DNA of 9,435 nucleotides from Bacillota bacterium (GTDB taxonomy: Bacteria; Bacillota; Desulfotomaculia; Desulfotomaculales; JAJYZD01), in contig JAJYZD010000142.1 of assembly GCA_021800315.1 (NCBI GenBank), positions 1-9,435 of the forward strand, given 5' to 3'. A program made the translations under genes and the position numbers. Below the pieces are notes generated by a model that was given only the letters and a program-made list of their open reading frames with translations, had not been told where the DNA came from and searched no databases. Shown here piece after piece: positions 5,871-9,435 of this stretch (position 1 is the first letter of the stretch; each line of letters opens with the position of its first letter).

Positions 5871-8216
5871 ATGCGCTTCGTACCGTTTCCCACGTTCTGC
5901 TTGTTGCTGGCAATCCTGCTCACCATTGGTCCGTCCCGGGCGTGGGCCGGCACCTTCACCGACGTTCCCGCCTCCTTCTGGGCCTCCGGCGCTATAAACA
6001 CCCTCGCTAAAGAAGGCATCGTCCACGGCTTTCCCGGCGGCGCCTTCCGTCCGGACCAATCGGTCACCCGGTCCCAGTTCACCGCCCTGGTGGACGATGC
6101 CCTGCATCTCGCCCCCTACGACCCCGCCAAGCCTACTTTCCGGGATGTCCCCACCGGATACTGGGGTTACATCACCATCGAAACAGCCGCGCACGCGGGA
6201 ATCGTCCATGGGTCCGGCGCAGGCCTTTTCCATCCCGGCGCGCCGATCACCCGTCAGGACATGGCGGTTGTTCTGGTAAACGCCCTGCATCTGTCCGGCG
6301 TGGCTCTCGACCTGGCCGGCCGGCCCCTGCCTTTCCGGGATGCCGGTACGGTGGCGCCCTACGCCACCGGCGCGGTGGCGGCTGTTTCCAGGTTACGGCT
6401 CATGACCGGCCTGCCGGGCGGCTCTTTCGAACCGGGAGCCTACGCCACCAGGGCACAGGCCGCCCAGGTCGTTTACAATCTCCTGAACCTGCCCCCCCAT
6501 GCCGCCAATGAGTTGATGGCCGCGGTAGCCCAAAGAATCGTCATCAGCGTCCCCTCCTGGTCGCTGCCTCTGGGACGGACGGAACAGGTGAGCGCAACGG
6601 TTTACGACGTCCGCGGCCGGCGCCTGCCAATCGCGCCGGTCTGGTCCGCCACGGGGGGAAGTATTTCCCCGGACGGGGTTTTCACCGCCGACCAACTGGG
6701 ACCGGCCGTTATTTCCGCCGGTCTTTCGTCCGCCAACCACCATATCGAAGCCCGTGCCGTCATCAGTGTGGTCGGCGCTCCCGTGACCTCCACGTCCGGC
6801 CCCGGAACCGGTTCGTCTTCCCCTGCGCCCGCGCCGGCCGACCTGGCCTTTACCAGAACAAACTTCGGAACCATAACGGCCGGTGAGAATCTGGCCGTTA
6901 CGGTGCAGGTCCTGGACGCCCAGGGCAACCCCTTCACCACCGATCAGGGCCGGGCCATAACCTTGACGGTGGGCTCGCCCTTCTATCCCAACCGGACCTA
7001 TACCGCCACCGACCGGAACGGGTCGGCCACTTTTTCGGTTCAGGGCACCCTGGCCGGCACCTTCTCCCTGGCGGCCGCTTCACCGGACCTGGTTTCCCCC
7101 TCGCCGGCCACCTTCCAGGTGGTTCCAGGTCTGCCGGTCCGCCTGCAATTGTTCGCCAGTCCCAGCGTACTGGTGGTTCCCGGCCGGGCAACCAAAATCG
7201 AGGCGGCGGTAGTGGATGCTTACGGAAATCCCACCACGGCATCCTCATCCGTCGTCCTGGACGAAAGCACTTCTTCGTTCGGCCGTTTCACCCGGGTGAG
7301 CAGCGCTATCCAGGGACACACCACCGTACTGGGCGACTTTATGCCGAATGGACAAGCCGGCAGCATCACCTTTACCGCCGCCGCTCCCGGAACGTCTTAC
7401 AATCCGGCATCCCTGACCCTGGACACCTATTCCTCACCCGCCACGGTGGTGGCGGGAAAGGGTATGTGGCTCACCTACTCCGACTGGGTAAACACTCCCG
7501 ACAGCCAGATTATCGGCACCGCCGAGGCCGACCACGTCACCCACCTGTACGTGGAGGTAGCCACATCTTCCAGCGGATTCTACGGCCGGGATGCCCTGGT
7601 GGACCTTCTCCCCAAACTCCACGCCGTCCACATCGCCCTCATCGCCTGGATCTACAGCACGCTGAACAACCCGGCGGCCGATGCGCAACTGGCCGCCCGG
7701 GTGGCAAACTTCGCCGCCATCGGCGGCAACAGCGTGGACGGGCTGGCGATCGACATGGAGGAAAACCTGACTCCCGGGAATATCGACTCTTTCGGCACGC
7801 TGGTCCGCCAAAGTCTTGGTACCGACTACCCCATGGTGGCGGTGATCTACCCGCCCCAATCCGATCCCGGGCAGACCTACGCATCCATGTACAAAGCCTG
7901 CGCCGCAAACTTCAACGTCCTGGCGCCGATGGACTACTGGCACAATACTCCCGCCGCCTATACGGGCGCCCAGGCGGCCGCCTATGTCACCCAGTCCCTC
8001 CAGATGCTCCGCAATCTGTCGGGTGATCCCGGAATTCCGATCTCCGTAATCGGACAGGCTTACACCATGTTCCCCGGTCAGAGTGGCCCGAACGGGATTG
8101 AGGAGCGGGCGGCGTTGCAGGCGGCCCGCTCCGGAGGCGCCATCGGTTATTCCATGTACCGGTGGGGTACGGCCAGCCCGGCCGAATGGCAGGCTTTCGG
8201 AAGCACAAACTGGTAA
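5871..8216 (+). CDS. S-layer-homology surface protein with Ig-like domains and C-terminal TIM-barrel hydrolase-like domain
   Basis: A 781-residue exported protein. Signal peptide 1-26 (LLLAILL core, cleavage expected after AWA). Three SLH repeats at about 28-80, 88-141 and 153-207, each with the FxDVP-like opening and the T-R-S/Q/A-Q/D box (TRSQ, TRQD, TRAQ), which bind pyruvylated secondary wall polymer. Next come a BIG2-like Ig domain (222-306), a Gly/Ser/Pro linker, and two Ig/invasin-like domains (about 325-525, with VLDAQGNPF and VVDAYGNPT strands). The C-terminal 528-781 resembles a glycoside-hydrolase TIM barrel: DGLAIDMEEN at 623-632 parallels the GH18 DGxDxDxE strand, APMDYWH (M687) resembles its MxYD strand, and YSMYRW (W765) the last strand. 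The first Asp of DxDxE after the Gly is Ala626; D628 and E630 remain. The ATG at 5871 is chosen because the signal peptide begins there; a GGAGGGGG site lies 12 bases upstream. Substrate unknown, possibly wall or extracellular polysaccharide. First gene of a two-gene operon. Confidence 0.88.
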   Translation: MRFVPFPTFCLLLAILLTIGPSRAWAGTFTDVPASFWASGAINTLAKEGIVHGFPGGAFRPDQSVTRSQFTALVDDALHLAPYDPAKPTFRDVPTGYWGYITIETAAHAGIVHGSGAGLFHPGAPITRQDMAVVLVNALHLSGVALDLAGRPLPFRDAGTVAPYATGAVAAVSRLRLMTGLPGGSFEPGAYATRAQAAQVVYNLLNLPPHAANELMAAVAQRIVISVPSWSLPLGRTEQVSATVYDVRGRRLPIAPVWSATGGSISPDGVFTADQLGPAVISAGLSSANHHIEARAVISVVGAPVTSTSGPGTGSSSPAPAPADLAFTRTNFGTITAGENLAVTVQVLDAQGNPFTTDQGRAITLTVGSPFYPNRTYTATDRNGSATFSVQGTLAGTFSLAAASPDLVSPSPATFQVVPGLPVRLQLFASPSVLVVPGRATKIEAAVVDAYGNPTTASSSVVLDESTSSFGRFTRVSSAIQGHTTVLGDFMPNGQAGSITFTAAAPGTSYNPASLTLDTYSSPATVVAGKGMWLTYSDWVNTPDSQIIGTAEADHVTHLYVEVATSSSGFYGRDALVDLLPKLHAVHIALIAWIYSTLNNPAADAQLAARVANFAAIGGNSVDGLAIDMEENLTPGNIDSFGTLVRQSLGTDYPMVAVIYPPQSDPGQTYASMYKACAANFNVLAPMDYWHNTPAAYTGAQAAAYVTQSLQMLRNLSGDPGIPISVIGQAYTMFPGQSGPNGIEERAALQAARSGGAIGYSMYRWGTASPAEWQAFGSTNW

Positions 8217-8230
8217 GAGGGGGTATACCG

Positions 8231-8767
8231 ATGCGGCGGCTGCCCAAGTGGACGGTTATTTCGGGAGCGGCCCTGGCGGCGGTGGTTCTAGCGGTTCTCT
8301 GGTTCCACGCCAGGACCGGGTTGTCCCCCGTGAACTCACCCGGTTACCGGGAGCACGCGCAGGTCCGCAAAGTGCGGCCATCTTCCGGAACTACCGCTTT
8401 TCCTCTTGCGACGGGAAAGATAGACAATGCCTTCACCCTCGTTCAGGACTACTTCGGTGCCCTTACGTCGGGCGATTATCACCGGGCCTACGCCTTCCTC
8501 AGCCCGAACCTGCAAAAAAACATGACTTACCAGTCCTTTGCCGGGCGTTTCACCAACGTCACCTCCATCCACTATGATCCTTCCTCCCTGCGGATAGCCG
8601 GCGCCGGCAATTTTTCCTACATCTTCACAACTTCGTACACCACCCACGGCCGGTCGCCATCCACGGCATCCTTCACCGCCCGCTTACGCTGTGTCAACCT
8701 TTCCGGCGGTGCCGGTTCACCGGATTGGAGGATCGAGTCGCTCGACGTCCAGCCTTCCAGACGGTAG
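8231..8767 (+). CDS. Membrane-anchored extracytoplasmic protein with NTF2-like domain
   Basis: 178 residues. A basic N-terminus (MRRLPK), one hydrophobic segment at about 8-25 (uncleaved anchor or signal), a 35-residue Ser/Pro/basic linker, then an NTF2-like fold. The fold is recognised by AFTLVQDYFGALTSGDYHRA (67-86) followed by YAFLSPNLQ, a Y-x-x-F element (100-103), and beta strands to the end, ending in DWRIESLDVQ. This 'sGDy..AY.lLSp' pattern is typical of secreted Gram-positive DUF4878-like/NTF2-like domains, which usually bind or scaffold and lack a known enzymatic activity. Start: ATG 8231 with AGAGGGGG about 8 bases upstream; the frame is open further back, but that part overlaps the SLH gene. 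It begins 14 bases after the SLH gene stop, so co-transcription is nearly certain and a shared role at the cell envelope is likely. The precise function is unknown. Confidence 0.85.
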   Translation: MRRLPKWTVISGAALAAVVLAVLWFHARTGLSPVNSPGYREHAQVRKVRPSSGTTAFPLATGKIDNAFTLVQDYFGALTSGDYHRAYAFLSPNLQKNMTYQSFAGRFTNVTSIHYDPSSLRIAGAGNFSYIFTTSYTTHGRSPSTASFTARLRCVNLSGGAGSPDWRIESLDVQPSRR

Positions 8768-8935
8768 CAGTCCTGACCCCAAGGGTATGTAGCAGCTAAT
8801 TGTTTACCAATCATTAATGTCTATCGATGTTGACATGGAGCTTGCACTGATACAACCAAGCATCATGGAAAAGATGTTTCTGGATTGCTGTTCGAGGATG
8901 ACATCATAGAGATCGTTTTCAAAGGAGTGGAGGAA

Positions 8936-9208
8936 ATGTTGAATCTCGAAGAGTCTGCCGGATATCAGAGAATATACAAAAAGGGAGAAATAACTACCAG
9001 GCGGGAGGATATTCAAGACTTACTCTCCTCGCGTTTTGGCGAAAAGTCTACCGATATCCAGAACCAGGTACAGTTGTTGGATGATGTGAAAGCCTTGCAC
9101 AGCCTATTGAGACAATTATTTTCTGTAAATACCATGGAAGAAGCGCGGGGGATTGTCCAGGACGCAGTAAGCAAGTCAACTCCGCAAAATAAGGCCGTCA
9201 ATGCCTGA
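8936..9208 (+). CDS. C-terminal fragment of an Rpn/YhgA-like nuclease-transposase family protein
   Basis: 90 residues from ATG 8936, which has AAAGGAG eight bases upstream; the frame is also open back to a TGA at 8831, with a possible TTG start at 8885. Recognisable features are LNLEESAGYQRIYKKGE, then a helical tail with LLSSRFGE followed by ALHSLLRQLFSVNTMEEA. In Rpn-family PD-(D/E)XK proteins this 'LEES..Y....KG' turn and 'LL..rFG...L..ll..i....sleea' tail (DUF4351-like) follows the nuclease domain. Here the whole nuclease domain is missing: the previous gene ends at 8767. It is therefore a remnant of a mobile or recombination-promoting gene, or a stand-alone helical protein kept after truncation. 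The good ribosome site and the terminator directly downstream make expression possible. The sequence is less GC-rich than the SLH operon. Confidence 0.6.
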   Translation: MLNLEESAGYQRIYKKGEITTRREDIQDLLSSRFGEKSTDIQNQVQLLDDVKALHSLLRQLFSVNTMEEARGIVQDAVSKSTPQNKAVNA

Positions 9209-9220
9209 GAACTCGGCCTT
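9191..9220. repeat. Inverted repeat over the end of the Rpn-like fragment
   Basis: AAGGCCG (9191-9197) and CGGCCTT (9214-9220) pair perfectly around a 16-base loop that contains the stop codon. No T-run follows on the plus strand, so it is at most an RNA-stabilising stem ahead of the real terminator. Confidence 0.35.
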
Positions 9221-9251
9221 CCACCTTCACGGTCGCTTGAATAACAGGAAT

Positions 9252-9290
9252 GGCCCCTGTCGAAGGGAGTGACGGGGGCCCTTTTCGTTT
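9252..9290 (+). terminator. Rho-independent terminator
   Basis: GGCCCCTGTC (9252-9261) pairs with GACGGGGGCC (9271-9280), ten pairs with one G-U, around a 9-base loop, and is followed by CTTTTCGTTT. This is a classic GC-rich stem with a U-rich tail on the plus strand. It would end transcription of the Rpn-like fragment and any read-through from the SLH operon. Confidence 0.85.
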
Positions 9291-9435
9291 AAGGGTTGCC
9301 TGCGTTTATCCATGGCTGACGGAATGGAGGTTTAAACTGCTTACCAAACACACGTGCAAATGAACGTAATTAGCTGCATATGGTATGGTTCTGCGATTGG
9401 CAAGCGCTTTTTCAAAGGTACTGGTTCGCCTGGAG

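Noticed and set aside
8830..8858. TTGACA at 8830-8835 as a -35 box for the Rpn-like fragment
   Set aside because: No acceptable -10 hexamer lies 16-18 bases downstream (the sequence there is CAACCA).
8792..9377. 10-base inverted repeat GCAGCTAATT / AATTAGCTGC flanking the Rpn-like fragment
   Set aside because: It looks like insertion-element ends, but it does not extend beyond 10 bases, there is no flanking target duplication, and dozens of 10-base inverted pairs are expected by chance in a window this size.
9380..9435. Possible new gene starting at ATG 9380 or 9385 and running off the end
   Set aside because: Two frames are open for under 20 codons, neither has a ribosome site, and no recognisable motif is present.

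Overview
The window looks like chromosomal DNA from a Gram-positive bacterium of the Firmicutes. The Desulfotomaculum/Pelotomaculum/Moorella-like Clostridia are my best guess. The grounds are an S-layer-homology (SLH) surface protein with a Gram-positive style of wall anchoring, strong purine-rich Shine-Dalgarno sites, frequent GTG and TTG starts, and GC-rich coding DNA. This is inference from gene content, since there is no rRNA or other marker gene here.

Layout. Positions 1-4305 hold four genes, all on the minus strand: glgA (ADP-glucose glycogen synthase, 4305-2785), two short-chain ChrA-type chromate/anion transporter halves (2792-2181 and 2178-1636), and the N-terminal two thirds of a P3A-type proton-pumping ATPase (1543 to beyond position 1). 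glgA and the first chrA overlap by 8 bases and the two chrA genes are 2 bases apart, so these three are almost certainly one translationally coupled operon. The ATPase follows after about 90 bases and may be co-transcribed.

Positions 4306-5115 contain no convincing intact gene. They hold a probable fragment of a YbjQ-like (UPF0145, heavy-metal-binding) protein, two unassigned open frames and a perfect 7+7 dyad. From about 5110 to 5720 the DNA becomes clearly AT-rich. It carries one small minus-strand gene of unknown function (82 codons) with an excellent ribosome binding site.

Positions 5717-8767 form a plus-strand surface-protein unit. A structured leader, closed by an 8-bp perfect helix that ends right at the Shine-Dalgarno sequence, precedes a 781-residue secreted protein: signal peptide, three SLH repeats, Ig-like domains and a C-terminal TIM-barrel-like hydrolase domain. 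Fourteen bases later comes a 178-residue membrane-anchored protein with an NTF2-like domain. The two probably act together at the cell surface.

From 8768 to the end lie a C-terminal fragment of an Rpn/YhgA-like nuclease-transposase family protein, a good intrinsic terminator, and about 140 bases in which I recognise nothing. The SLH operon is thus bordered on both sides by gene debris and lower-GC DNA, as expected of a rearranged accessory region. The best candidates for something undescribed are the hydrolase-like domain with a variant DxDxE motif and the structured leader in front of it.
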